This document shows, one piece after another, positions 10,913-16,992 of a DNA stretch of 21,236 nucleotides (position 1 is the first letter of the stretch; every line of letters starts with the position of its first letter). The translations under genes were made by a program, and so were the position numbers. This stretch comes from JAAZPG01 sp012797375. GTDB taxonomy: Bacteria; Acidobacteriota; Aminicenantia; Aminicenantales; UBA4085. The stretch is from positions 1 through 21,236 of the forward strand of contig CALMMC010000040.1 of NCBI GenBank assembly GCA_937868205.1. Reading direction: 5' to 3'. Under the pieces are notes generated by a model. It was not told where the DNA came from, did not search any database, and saw only the letters and a program-made list of their open reading frames with translations.

Positions 10913-11281
10913 TCAGTCGGCCGTGGTCTGGACGCTGCCGCGGAACCGGGCGCCCTCCTGGACGAAGAGGCGGGCGGCCGAGATGTCGCCTTTCATTTCG
11001 GCCTCGGCCGAGAGGAACACGCAGGCCGAGGCCCGGGCCGGCCCGATCAGCGTGCCGAAGACATAAACGTTTCCGGCGGCGACGGAGGCCTCGACCCGGG
11101 CGCCGCGGTCGATGTAAACGCTCGCTTGGGGAAGGAGTCGGAGCGTTCCCTTGAACTCTCCCTGGATGAGGATGTCCTCGGAAGAGGCGAGTTCGCCCTC
11201 GAAAACGACTCCCGGGCTCAGCCGGGGAATGTCGGGCGGGATCACGGGAGCGGCGGTTCGAGATTCATCGGCCCGTGACAT
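10913..11281 (-). CDS. Bactofilin family protein
   Basis: Bactofilins are small polymer-forming cytoskeletal proteins that build beta-helical filaments at the membrane and position cell-wall or stalk machinery. The 122-residue protein has a short disordered, proline-rich N-terminus (1-22), then a repetitive core of short strands: GVVFEGELASSEDILIQGEF, GTLRLL, ASVYIDRGARVEASVAA, NVYVFGTLIG and AEMKGDISAARLFVQEGA. The alternating [VIL]xGx[VIL] pattern and length fit the DUF583/bactofilin family well. The ATG at 11281 has AAGGAGG at a good distance. It has a strong promoter of its own and lies 62 bases ahead of uvrB on the same strand; a shared transcript is possible. No M23 peptidase partner, often adjacent elsewhere, is present. 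Confidence 0.9.
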   Translation of the reverse strand: MSRADESRTAAPVIPPDIPRLSPGVVFEGELASSEDILIQGEFKGTLRLLPQASVYIDRGARVEASVAAGNVYVFGTLIGPARASACVFLSAEAEMKGDISAARLFVQEGARFRGSVQTTAD

Positions 11282-11313
11282 GAGCGGCCTCCTTGAAAAG
11301 GGATTCGCGGCCG

Positions 11314-11342
11314 ATTATAAAAACCACCTTCGGAGAAGTCAA
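11314..11342 (-). promoter_or_regulatory. Strong sigma-70-type promoter of the bactofilin gene
   Basis: On the minus strand TTGACT (11337-11342), a 17-base spacer and a perfect TATAAT (11314-11319) predict a start near 11307 and a leader of about 25 bases with AAGGAGG. It lies next to the 5' side of the istB remnant on the other strand. Confidence 0.8.
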
Positions 11343-11359
11343 CGCTTTCGAGGAATTTT

Positions 11360-11545
11360 ATGACCGGCGGCGTTCTGATCGCCTCGGACCTTCCGTTTTC
11401 CAAGCGGGAAGGGATCTTCAAGGATCCGATGGTGACGGCCGCGGCCGTCGATCGTCTCGTTCACCACAGCGTCATCTTGGGGCTGAATAACCGCAGCCAT
11501 CAACGTCCTCTATCCGCCCTGATAAATATTTACGCAAAACAATGA
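11360..11545 (+). pseudogene. istB: Remnant of IS21-type transposition helper IstB (C-terminal end)
   Basis: The 61-residue reading frame carries SDLPFSKREGIFKDP followed by VTAAAVDRLVHHSVIL. This matches the end of IstB/DnaC-like ATPases of IS21 elements, whose consensus is roughly SNxxFSEWxxIFGDxxxxAAxLDRLxHH followed by a short tail. The Walker motifs and the N-terminal three quarters are missing. The preceding frame (about 11343-11368) reads FEEFYDRR, reminiscent of the ISERYERR segment that normally precedes this point, so a frameshift may separate the two pieces. No istA or clear element ends are in view. It is probably a decayed scar of an insertion, not a working protein. Confidence 0.75.
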
Positions 11546-11673
11546 TGAATCATCGCTTTCGGCGCCTTTCATCCGTTGATAAAATTCGTGACTCCTCCGG
11601 GGGGGCAGGTCCAGACACATGGAAAACAATCGGAGTCAGATGATGTCCCCGCGCGGCGGACCTATACAACCGG
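11546..11673. repeat. Gene-free stretch with an inverted repeat
   Basis: No convincing gene lies between the istB remnant and the tRNA promoter. The stretch contains perfect arms TGACTCC (11589-11595) and GGAGTCA (11632-11638), 36 bases apart, with a run of seven G between. The texture (GTCCAGACAC, CGGAGTCAGATGATGTCCCC) recalls sequences I associate with the edges of REP-associated transposase genes in environmental bacteria, but that is from memory only. It may belong to the same mobile-element scar. Confidence 0.35.
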
Positions 11674-11703
11674 TTGACAATCCGGCCCCATCCGGGCTAA
11701 ATA
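11674..11703 (+). promoter_or_regulatory. Promoter of tRNA-Gly
   Basis: A perfect TTGACA (11674-11679), an 18-base spacer and TAAATA (11698-11703) predict a start near 11710, about 30 bases before the mature tRNA. The leader contains a small ACCGG/CCGGT hairpin. It probably also serves the downstream transferase gene. Confidence 0.75.
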
Positions 11704-11741
11704 TTCCCGTGGCCCGACCGGCTTCGACCGGTGGAGAGAGC

Positions 11742-11813
11742 GCGGGCATAGCTCAATGGTAGAGTACCGGCTTCCCAAGCCGGGTGTTGTGGGTTCGAGT
11801 CCCATTGCCCGCT
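11742..11813 (+). tRNA. tRNA-Gly (anticodon CCC)
   Basis: A full cloverleaf is visible: acceptor GCGGGCA/TGCCCGC, D-arm GCTC/GAGT with loop AATGGTA, anticodon stem CCGGC/GCCGG with loop TTCCCAA (anticodon CCC at 11774-11776), T-arm GTGGG/CCCAT with loop TTCGAGT, and discriminator T at 11813. It reads GGG glycine codons. The 3' CCA is not encoded (CTCT follows), so it must be added after transcription. The next gene begins 29 bases downstream with no hairpin terminator between. Confidence 0.97.
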
Positions 11814-11842
11814 CTCTCTCTTTCTTTTTATCGGAAAGGATG

Positions 11843-12649
11843 ATGTCTGGAAAAAAGTGGCGTCTCATCGTCGACCGCGTTCCGACGGCCGGGGACTGGA
11901 ACATGGCCGTCGACGAATTCCTCTTCCGCTCGCTGACGGATGATCCCTCCACGATCGTCCGCTTCTACCGATGGGAGAGGCCGACGGTGTCCCTCGGAGC
12001 CGGCCAAACGACGGCCCGGGTCGTCGACCTGGAGTTCTGCCGGAGGAACGGCCTCGGCGTGGTGCGGCGGCCGACGGGCGGCAAGCTCGTCCTTCATGAC
12101 CGGGAGGTGACTTACGCCGTCGTCTCCTCCGACGACGGAACCTTCACCTCGACGCTGGGGGGCTCCTACCTCTGGATTTCCCAGGCCCTGGTCAAGGGCT
12201 TGGAATCCCTCGGTTTGAAGCCGTCCCTGGCCGCCGAGACGCCGTCCGGCTATGCGAAGGGGACGATGCCGTGCTTTTCCCGTCCGGCCCGCGACGAGAT
12301 CGAAATCGACGGCCGAAAAATCATCGGCAGCGCCCAAAAGAGGATCGGGAACCGCTTTCTCCAGCACGGCTCCATCCCCCTGGCGAAGGATGAGGAGCTC
12401 CTCCGGGCCGTCTCCCTGAGGAAGGAGGATCCGGCGGGAGTGATCCGGATGACCTCGCTGTCGGAAGCCCTGGGGCGGCCGGTCGGTTTCGACGAGGCGG
12501 CCGGACGTTTCATCGAGGGCCTGGCCGCCTTCGGCGGAGTCGAGTTCGAGGCGCGTTCCTTGGAGGACGCGGAACGGGCCGCGATCGAGGACCTGCGCCG
12601 CCGGAAATACGGGACGGAAGCCTGGACGATCGATAGGCGGGAGCCTTGA
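11843..12649 (+). CDS. Lipoyl-pathway octanoyl/lipoate transferase (LipM / LplA family)
   Basis: BPL/LPL-fold enzymes of this group attach octanoyl or lipoyl groups to lipoyl domains or GcvH in the cytoplasm. The 268-residue protein shows the family features in order: WNMAVDEFLF (19-28), RFYRWERPTVSLGAGQ (40-55), RRPTGGKLVLHDREVTYAVV (75-94), a candidate catalytic Cys144 in MPCFSRPARDE, and IDGRKIIGSAQKR (155-167) followed by LQHGSIPL. A CF followed by GSAQxR is characteristic of LipM (B. subtilis Cys150), so octanoyl-ACP:protein transferase is slightly favoured over lipoate ligase; no separate C-terminal LplA domain is apparent. ATG codons stand in tandem at 11840 and 11843, preceded by GGAAAGGA; 11843 gives better spacing. 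It follows tRNA-Gly by 29 bases, so its mRNA 5' end may be made by tRNA processing. Confidence 0.85.
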   Translation: MSGKKWRLIVDRVPTAGDWNMAVDEFLFRSLTDDPSTIVRFYRWERPTVSLGAGQTTARVVDLEFCRRNGLGVVRRPTGGKLVLHDREVTYAVVSSDDGTFTSTLGGSYLWISQALVKGLESLGLKPSLAAETPSGYAKGTMPCFSRPARDEIEIDGRKIIGSAQKRIGNRFLQHGSIPLAKDEELLRAVSLRKEDPAGVIRMTSLSEALGRPVGFDEAAGRFIEGLAAFGGVEFEARSLEDAERAAIEDLRRRKYGTEAWTIDRREP

Positions 12650-12666
12650 AACGCGGGCCGGATTCA

Positions 12667-12695
12667 TTGCTTTTTCCCTTCCTCGGTGATAAACT
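12667..12695 (+). promoter_or_regulatory. Candidate promoter of the 298-residue protein gene
   Basis: TTGCTT (12667-12672), a 17-base spacer and TAAACT (12690-12695) lie in the 76-base gap after the transferase gene. The predicted start near 12702 gives a leader of about 24 bases with AAAGGGA close to the ATG. Both hexamers are only partial matches. Confidence 0.4.
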
Positions 12696-12725
12696 CGAAT
12701 AACATCGCGACGGAAGTAAAGGGAC

Positions 12726-13622
12726 ATGAACGAAGTTGAAGAGCTCCTCAAGATCGACCTGAAGGACCTTCCCCCGATCCCCTCCCTCGTCCTCGACGAT
12801 CTTCACCAGAAGGTTTTGAAAAACCTCTACTTGGAGCTGGGATCGGGTCCCGTCCTCCATCTCCTGACCCCCTCGTATTCCCATCCCAGCTCCACGCCCA
12901 GCCCGGCCGTCTCCGAGCTGGTGACGAAAAAGGAAGGCCTCCTGGATTATCTCAAAGAGCTGCTCGTTCAAAACCTGGCCGTCTATTCAGCCCTCGTCCA
13001 GGTCAACAGCTATTTCATCGAACAGAACAATTTCCTTGTCCTGGCCCGGCTGGGGGAGCGGGACTCGGGCGGACGGAGATACGAGGTCAAGTATTACACG
13101 CATTCGCCAGTCGAGCTGCTGAGCCACTACGAGGATAAGATCTACATCGGCCGCGATTTCATCGATCTCTACAATTTCCGGCGGAAATATTTCGGCGTGC
13201 GAGAGCTGATCGCGTCGCTTAAAACCCAGAGCGAAAAACTGATCGACCGGGCCGAGGCCAAGCTGAAAAAGCCGCTCGAGTACAAGTCGTTTTTTCAGGA
13301 GATCCGCGAATCGGTCGGGGAGATCAACAGCGAAAGCCTGGCCATTCTCGAATCCCTGCCGCCCCACCTGGAGGCGGCCAAGGTCAGTGAAATCGATCTC
13401 ATCGAGATCAACGCCCAGTACCGGGCGATCGCCCATTACCTGATCGAGCTCAACGACGAAGTGGGGGAATTCGAGAATCTGCTCCGCTTCAAGATGGAAA
13501 TCGGGTTCGTCCGCTACGTGACGAAGTTCAAGAAGGATCTCACCAACTTGATCAACCTGTTCAACATCAAGATCAACGGCGCGCTGAGCGCCCGGATCCT
13601 CTGCCCGCGGTCGAAACCCTGA
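12726..13622 (+). CDS. Hypothetical protein, soluble, mostly helical
   Basis: I do not recognise this 298-residue protein. It has no signal peptide and no membrane helix. The N-terminus is acidic and amphipathic (MNEVEELLKIDLKDLPPIPS), followed by a Ser/Pro-rich linker (about 50-65) and then long charged segments that look helical, such as SLKTQSEKLIDRAEAKLKK and the stretch with EIRESVGEINSESLAILESL. A central YEVKYYTHSPVELLSHYED and YIGRDFIDLYNFRRKYFGV segment is rich in aromatic residues. One cysteine lies near the C-terminus (ILCPRSKP). Codon use resembles the neighbours, with clear GC-rich third positions, so it is a real gene. It ends 6 bases before the convergent DUF4097 stop. The ATG at 12726 has AAAGGGA and GGAAG upstream. 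Confidence 0.85.
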   Translation: MNEVEELLKIDLKDLPPIPSLVLDDLHQKVLKNLYLELGSGPVLHLLTPSYSHPSSTPSPAVSELVTKKEGLLDYLKELLVQNLAVYSALVQVNSYFIEQNNFLVLARLGERDSGGRRYEVKYYTHSPVELLSHYEDKIYIGRDFIDLYNFRRKYFGVRELIASLKTQSEKLIDRAEAKLKKPLEYKSFFQEIRESVGEINSESLAILESLPPHLEAAKVSEIDLIEINAQYRAIAHYLIELNDEVGEFENLLRFKMEIGFVRYVTKFKKDLTNLINLFNIKINGALSARILCPRSKP

Positions 13623-13628
13623 GGCGCC

Positions 13629-14942
13629 TCACCGCCCGGCCGCGTCGACCTGGACGTCGCCGTGGGCCGTTTCAATCGTCACCCCCGGATTCCCGGCCGC
13701 CCCGGAGAACGCCCGGACTTCGGTGACGCCGTTCGATTTTTCCGAATCGAGGGGATCGGGCAGATTCCAGATCATCCGGCCGTCGCGGATGCGGGCTTGG
13801 AACGGAGCCCGGAATCCGGCCGGCCAAAGCAAGCGGACGTCCGCGTAATCGCCCCGGACATCCACCGGCCCGGTCAAGGCCGCCTCGGGCTCCAGGCGGA
13901 GACGGCCGTGGGTCAAGGCAACGGAAATTTTTCCCAAGCCGCCGGCCAGGAAGACGTTTTCGTAAGTCGTCTGGACGAAGACATCGGACGACCGGACGCC
14001 CCGCCCCTCGACGGCGACGTTCCGGCCGTCGATTTTGAGCTCGCCCTCGATATTCTCCAAGCGGATGCGGCCGTACGTGTTCGTCACGTCAAGCGTCCCG
14101 CCGATGTTTTTCGCGAAAATGTCGCTGTGACGGGCCCGGATCGTGACGGCCCCGGCGTCCTCGACCCGGACGGCTTCGTACGTTGTGGAGATCCCGGCCG
14201 TCGAGGCCAGGCCTCGGGCCGTGACCTTGGAATGCGTTCCCTCGACGGAAACCGGGCCGTCGATTTCCTCCAGGTCGATCTTATCGTAGGAATGGCTCAC
14301 GATCAGCCCGCCCTTGATCTTTTTCAGGACGACCCGGGAGTGAGGGGCGTCGATCCGGGCGTTGCCGCCGACGCCGGCGACGTCGACGCTCTCGTAGCTT
14401 GAGCTCAAGACGAGGGGGCCGGCCAAGTCCCGGACGACGACGTCGCCGTTGGGATTGGAGATCTCGGCCGAGGCGACGGCCTCCGCTCGAACGAGGCCGT
14501 GCGAATTCTTCAGAACCACCGCCGTCCCGGCCGGAACGGCGAGGAGGAACGCGGTCGAAAACCTCTTGCGCTCGAATTCGCTCCGGTTGGTCTCCAGGAT
14601 CAAGCGGGGCCCGGAGGGCGCGGCCTTCATCCGGAGGGCGGCCGCGACGCGGTCGGCTTCCGTTTTGTTCCGGGCGTAGACGTGCTTGCGGAAAACGACC
14701 CGGACCGGGCCGGACTCGGCCGTCCCCGTCACCTCGATCCGCCCGTGGGCGTTGATCACCTGGATCTCGGCCGGCGGGGGGCCGTCGATGTCCCGGGACT
14801 CCTCGTAGACATACTCGTCGCGGCCGAACCAGGGGCCGTCCGGGCTCTGGAACCATCCGTCCAGGCGGCCGGACTTTTCATACGTCACGAGCACGCCCAG
14901 GGCGATGAGGAGAACGGCGAGAGCGATTTCGCGGCCGCGCAT
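13629..14942 (-). CDS. DUF4097 / toastrack-type repeat protein, membrane-anchored
   Basis: The 437-residue protein has one N-terminal membrane helix (about 5-21, IALAVLLIALGVLVT) and a large extracytoplasmic domain. From about residue 182 to 370 it consists of five repeats of roughly 36 residues, each with [ST]Yxx[VI]x[VL] and, about 18 residues later, usually HSx[VI] or HGxL: SYESVDV/HSRVV, SYDKIDL/HSKVT, TYEAVRV/HSDIF, TYGRIRL, TYENVFL/HGRLRL. This is the DUF4097 ('toastrack') beta-solenoid pattern. Such domains commonly accompany LiaI/LiaF-like and PspC-like membrane segments in envelope-stress systems. It starts one base after the preceding gene's stop (TGA-G-ATG) and is the last gene of the five-gene sigma-factor operon. 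Its ligand is unknown; a sensor or scaffold outside the membrane is my inference. Confidence 0.85.
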   Translation of the reverse strand: MRGREIALAVLLIALGVLVTYEKSGRLDGWFQSPDGPWFGRDEYVYEESRDIDGPPPAEIQVINAHGRIEVTGTAESGPVRVVFRKHVYARNKTEADRVAAALRMKAAPSGPRLILETNRSEFERKRFSTAFLLAVPAGTAVVLKNSHGLVRAEAVASAEISNPNGDVVVRDLAGPLVLSSSYESVDVAGVGGNARIDAPHSRVVLKKIKGGLIVSHSYDKIDLEEIDGPVSVEGTHSKVTARGLASTAGISTTYEAVRVEDAGAVTIRARHSDIFAKNIGGTLDVTNTYGRIRLENIEGELKIDGRNVAVEGRGVRSSDVFVQTTYENVFLAGGLGKISVALTHGRLRLEPEAALTGPVDVRGDYADVRLLWPAGFRAPFQARIRDGRMIWNLPDPLDSEKSNGVTEVRAFSGAAGNPGVTIETAHGDVQVDAAGR

Positions 14943-14943
14943 C

Positions 14944-15162
14944 TCAGGCCTGGGGAGGCGCCGGGGGGAGCGGGGCGTCGTCGCGCCGGGATTTGCTCTT
15001 GAGGCCGTCGACCAGCTTGGTCGCGCCCCAGACGATCAGGACGACCGGCCAGAACCGCCAAACGAAATCCCAGGCGTCGACATGGAAATTTTCGAGGATG
15101 AAAACGAGACCGAGGGCGACGAGAACAAGTCCCCAAATAAGGGGGTCTTTACGCTTGGCCAT
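14944..15162 (-). CDS. Small LiaI/LiaF-like membrane protein
   Basis: This 72-residue protein contains two predicted membrane helices (about 9-24 and 36-52) joined by the conserved LiaI-LiaF-TM segment ENFHVDAWDFVWRFWP, with a basic and proline-rich C-terminal tail. It repeats the C-terminal module of the neighbouring 163-residue protein (NFDVIDFDRLWDFWP). Family members sit in envelope-stress operons such as lia. The ATG at 15162 is preceded by AAGGAGATG. It lies 15 bases after the upstream gene and one base before the DUF4097 gene, so the three are translationally close. Confidence 0.85.
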   Translation of the reverse strand: MAKRKDPLIWGLVLVALGLVFILENFHVDAWDFVWRFWPVVLIVWGATKLVDGLKSKSRRDDAPLPPAPPQA

Positions 15163-15177
15163 GGAACATCTCCTTTC

Positions 15178-15669
15178 TCAGGCGTTCTTTCTCGAGAAGT
15201 AATCGGAGATCATTTTCACTCCGATCACGATGACGATGACCGGCCAGAAATCCCAGAGCCGGTCGAAATCGATCACGTCGAAGTTGCCCAGGAGGAAAAT
15301 CCCCCCGAGGGCTATCATCAAGACGCCCCAGAAGATCGAGCCGGAAGGGGAGGGGGAAAGCGGCGCCGGCGCCGGAACGGGTTCCTCGGAAGCCGCCGCG
15401 CCGCCGGCCGCCGTCTTGTTGACGGCCTTGGCGTTGTTGACGCTGTCGATGATCTGGAAGAAGTAGAAGGCGGCCAGCATCAGCGCGAAAAACGGCTGGC
15501 CGCCGCGGTCCTGCATGGTGATGAGCCCGGCGAAGATCAAGATGTACAGGATGCCCTTCGTATACAAGCCGTTGTACAAGGCGCCGGCTCCGGGCAGGAC
15601 CACCGACAAAATGCCGGCCACGGCGGGGGATTTTGACGGACGCTTTTCCGTCGGAATGGGATCGGCCAT
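15178..15669 (-). CDS. TM2 plus LiaI/LiaF-like membrane protein
   Basis: The 163-residue protein has two parts. The N-terminal half (about 14-75) has a PGAGALYNGLYTKGILYIL motif and helices typical of TM2-like small membrane proteins. After an Ala/Pro/Ser-rich linker (about 85-110) the C-terminal half (111-157) is a LiaI-LiaF-type two-helix unit: GVLMIALGGIFLLGNF, then LWDFWPVIVIVIGV. The start at 15669 has AAGGAGG upstream. It follows the anti-sigma gene by 25 bases. Its role is probably in membrane sensing together with the smaller paralogue and the DUF4097 protein (inference from the operon). Confidence 0.85.
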   Translation of the reverse strand: MADPIPTEKRPSKSPAVAGILSVVLPGAGALYNGLYTKGILYILIFAGLITMQDRGGQPFFALMLAAFYFFQIIDSVNNAKAVNKTAAGGAAASEEPVPAPAPLSPSPSGSIFWGVLMIALGGIFLLGNFDVIDFDRLWDFWPVIVIVIGVKMISDYFSRKNA

Positions 15670-15694
15670 GATATGCGCCTCCTTGGAAGAATAT

Positions 15695-16189
15695 TCAATC
15701 CTTGTCCCGGTCCGGGGATTTCATCGACCGGAGCGAGGCATAAAGATTTTCGGCCGTGGATTCGATGGAGCCGGCCAAGAATCCCGTTCGGGCGTAGATC
15801 CGCTCGACTTGGCCGACGCCGCGGTGAAACGTCCGGACGACCTTCTTTTCAAAATCCCGCCGCCCGGGATTCAAAAAATACAGCGAAACGGCGAGGCCGA
15901 CGGCCGTGACCGCGGCCAGGACGGGTTGGAAAGCGGGCGTCCGCAGCCAGGCGAACAGGGAGAAACGCCGTATCGGCCCGGCGATCGCCGCCAGCCGTTC
16001 CCGCAGATCGTCCCCGACTTCGACTTCGGGAAACGAGGCCAGGGCCGCGTCGGTCTCGCCCAAGAGGGCTAGAAGCGAGGCGCAGGCCGGGCAAGTCCGA
16101 AGATGGTCCTCGACCATGGCCCGTTCCCCGGGGCCGAGATCGCCGTCAAGGAAACCGGGAAGGAGCTCTTCGATGCGGTTACAGGACAT
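15695..16189 (-). CDS. Zinc-finger transmembrane anti-sigma factor
   Basis: Anti-sigma factors of this type hold their ECF sigma factor at the membrane until a signal releases it. The N-terminal ZAS-type zinc motif is complete: Cys3, His29, Cys33 and Cys36 (HLRTCPACASL). An amphipathic region follows, then one membrane helix (about 87-106, FQPVLAAVTAVGLAVSLYFL) and a short extracytoplasmic tail of about 58 residues rich in charged residues. Its start overlaps the end of the sigma-factor gene by 11 bases, the usual sign of a cognate pair made in fixed ratio. Its length, 164 residues, is normal. Confidence 0.9.
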   Translation of the reverse strand: MSCNRIEELLPGFLDGDLGPGERAMVEDHLRTCPACASLLALLGETDAALASFPEVEVGDDLRERLAAIAGPIRRFSLFAWLRTPAFQPVLAAVTAVGLAVSLYFLNPGRRDFEKKVVRTFHRGVGQVERIYARTGFLAGSIESTAENLYASLRSMKSPDRDKD

Positions 16190-16742
16190 CGGCTTTCTCC
16201 CTTGTTTTTTGGAGAATCCGGGCCAGTTGAAGGCGGCCCCGGTTGACCCGGGATTTGACCGTCCCTTCAGGGACGCCGGTGATTTCGGCTGTTTCCCCGT
16301 AGCTTTTGCCGTGGATTTCCTTGAGAAGGACGGCCAGGCGGATGTCGGGAGGGAGCTGATTGAGGCCCTCCCAGAGGATTCTCCGCCGTTCGCCGCGCAG
16401 AAGATCCGCCTCGGGGTCGCCGTCGGGGGCCGCGGCCGAGAAAAGATGGGCCTCGAAATCGTCCCGGTTCTTCTTTTCCCACCGGGTCCGCCGGTATTCG
16501 TCGATGAGGTGGTTTTTGGCCAGGGTGGTCAGCCAGGCCGAGAAATTCCGGCCGGGCTCGTATTTCGGGAGGGCATGAAACAGCTTGACGAAGATTTCCT
16601 GGGTGAGATCCTGGGCTTCCTGGTATGATCCGGCAAACTGGTAAGACAAGTTGAATACTTTTTTCGAGAAAAGATCAACCAGCACTTTCCAGTCTCCTTC
16701 GTTGCCGTCCCGGCAACCTTGTATGATCGCGTCCAAATCCAC
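16179..16742 (-). CDS. ECF-type RNA polymerase sigma factor (first system)
   Basis: The 187-residue protein has region 2 (about 22-85: FNLSYQFAGSYQEAQDLTQEI, then FSAWLTTLAKNHLIDEYRR) and region 4 (about 128-178: LPPDIRLAVLLKEIHGKSY, then GVPEGTVKSRVNRGRLQLA), with a variable acidic linker and no regions 1 or 3. It directs polymerase to a small regulon, probably including its own operon. The chosen start is GTG at 16742, preceded by AAAGGTG; no ATG fits better. It heads the operon sigma, anti-sigma, two membrane proteins, DUF4097. Confidence 0.93.
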   Translation of the reverse strand: MDLDAIIQGCRDGNEGDWKVLVDLFSKKVFNLSYQFAGSYQEAQDLTQEIFVKLFHALPKYEPGRNFSAWLTTLAKNHLIDEYRRTRWEKKNRDDFEAHLFSAAAPDGDPEADLLRGERRRILWEGLNQLPPDIRLAVLLKEIHGKSYGETAEITGVPEGTVKSRVNRGRLQLARILQKTREKADVL

Positions 16743-16756
16743 TCACTTCACCTTTA

Positions 16757-16784
16757 TAAACGGATTCCAGGAGAGCGGAGTTCC
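16757..16784 (-). promoter_or_regulatory. Candidate ECF-type autoregulatory promoter
   Basis: On the minus strand GGAACT (16779-16784), a 16-base spacer and CGTTTA (16757-16762) resemble ECF promoters (GGAAC-type -35, CGT-type -10) and lie just before the sigma gene, leaving a very short leader. A second possibility is a sigma-70 -10 TATAAT (16868-16873) in an AT-rich patch about 120 bases upstream, with a poor -35. Confidence 0.4.
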
Positions 16785-16928
16785 GTACCGGAAGCGTGAT
16801 TTTCCCGGTCCGTGGAAAGAGCGGAAGATATCGGAAAAAGGATCATGGCGGCCGTTCCCGTCATTGAATTATAAATATATCAATAGCTTAATGAAACCCT
16901 GAAGAAAGAAACAAAACGATTTCATCCT

Positions 16929-16954
16929 AAAACGGCGGCCGAGTCAATCCGCCG
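16929..16954 (-). terminator. Intrinsic terminator of the oxidoreductase gene
   Basis: Read on the minus strand, CGGCGG (16949-16954), a 10-base loop and CCGCCG (16933-16938) form a six-GC-pair stem followed directly by TTTT (16929-16932). It lies about 40 bases after the oxidoreductase stop. The rest of the 250-base gap to the sigma gene has a run of ten G (16963-16972) and an AT-rich patch (16863-16895); no gene is seen. Confidence 0.6.
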
Positions 16955-16992
16955 ATCCGGCCGGGGGGGGGGACGATCCCCGGGAGTCCCGC

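Noticed and set aside
11662..11952. 96-residue minus-strand frame containing GLEPTTPGLGSRYST
   Set aside because: This peptide is the antisense of the tRNA-Gly gene, a familiar false protein.
16963..16972. Run of ten G as a biological signal
   Set aside because: It lies in a gene-free gap and is as likely to be a sequencing or assembly homopolymer as a phase-variable tract; no gene frame crosses it.
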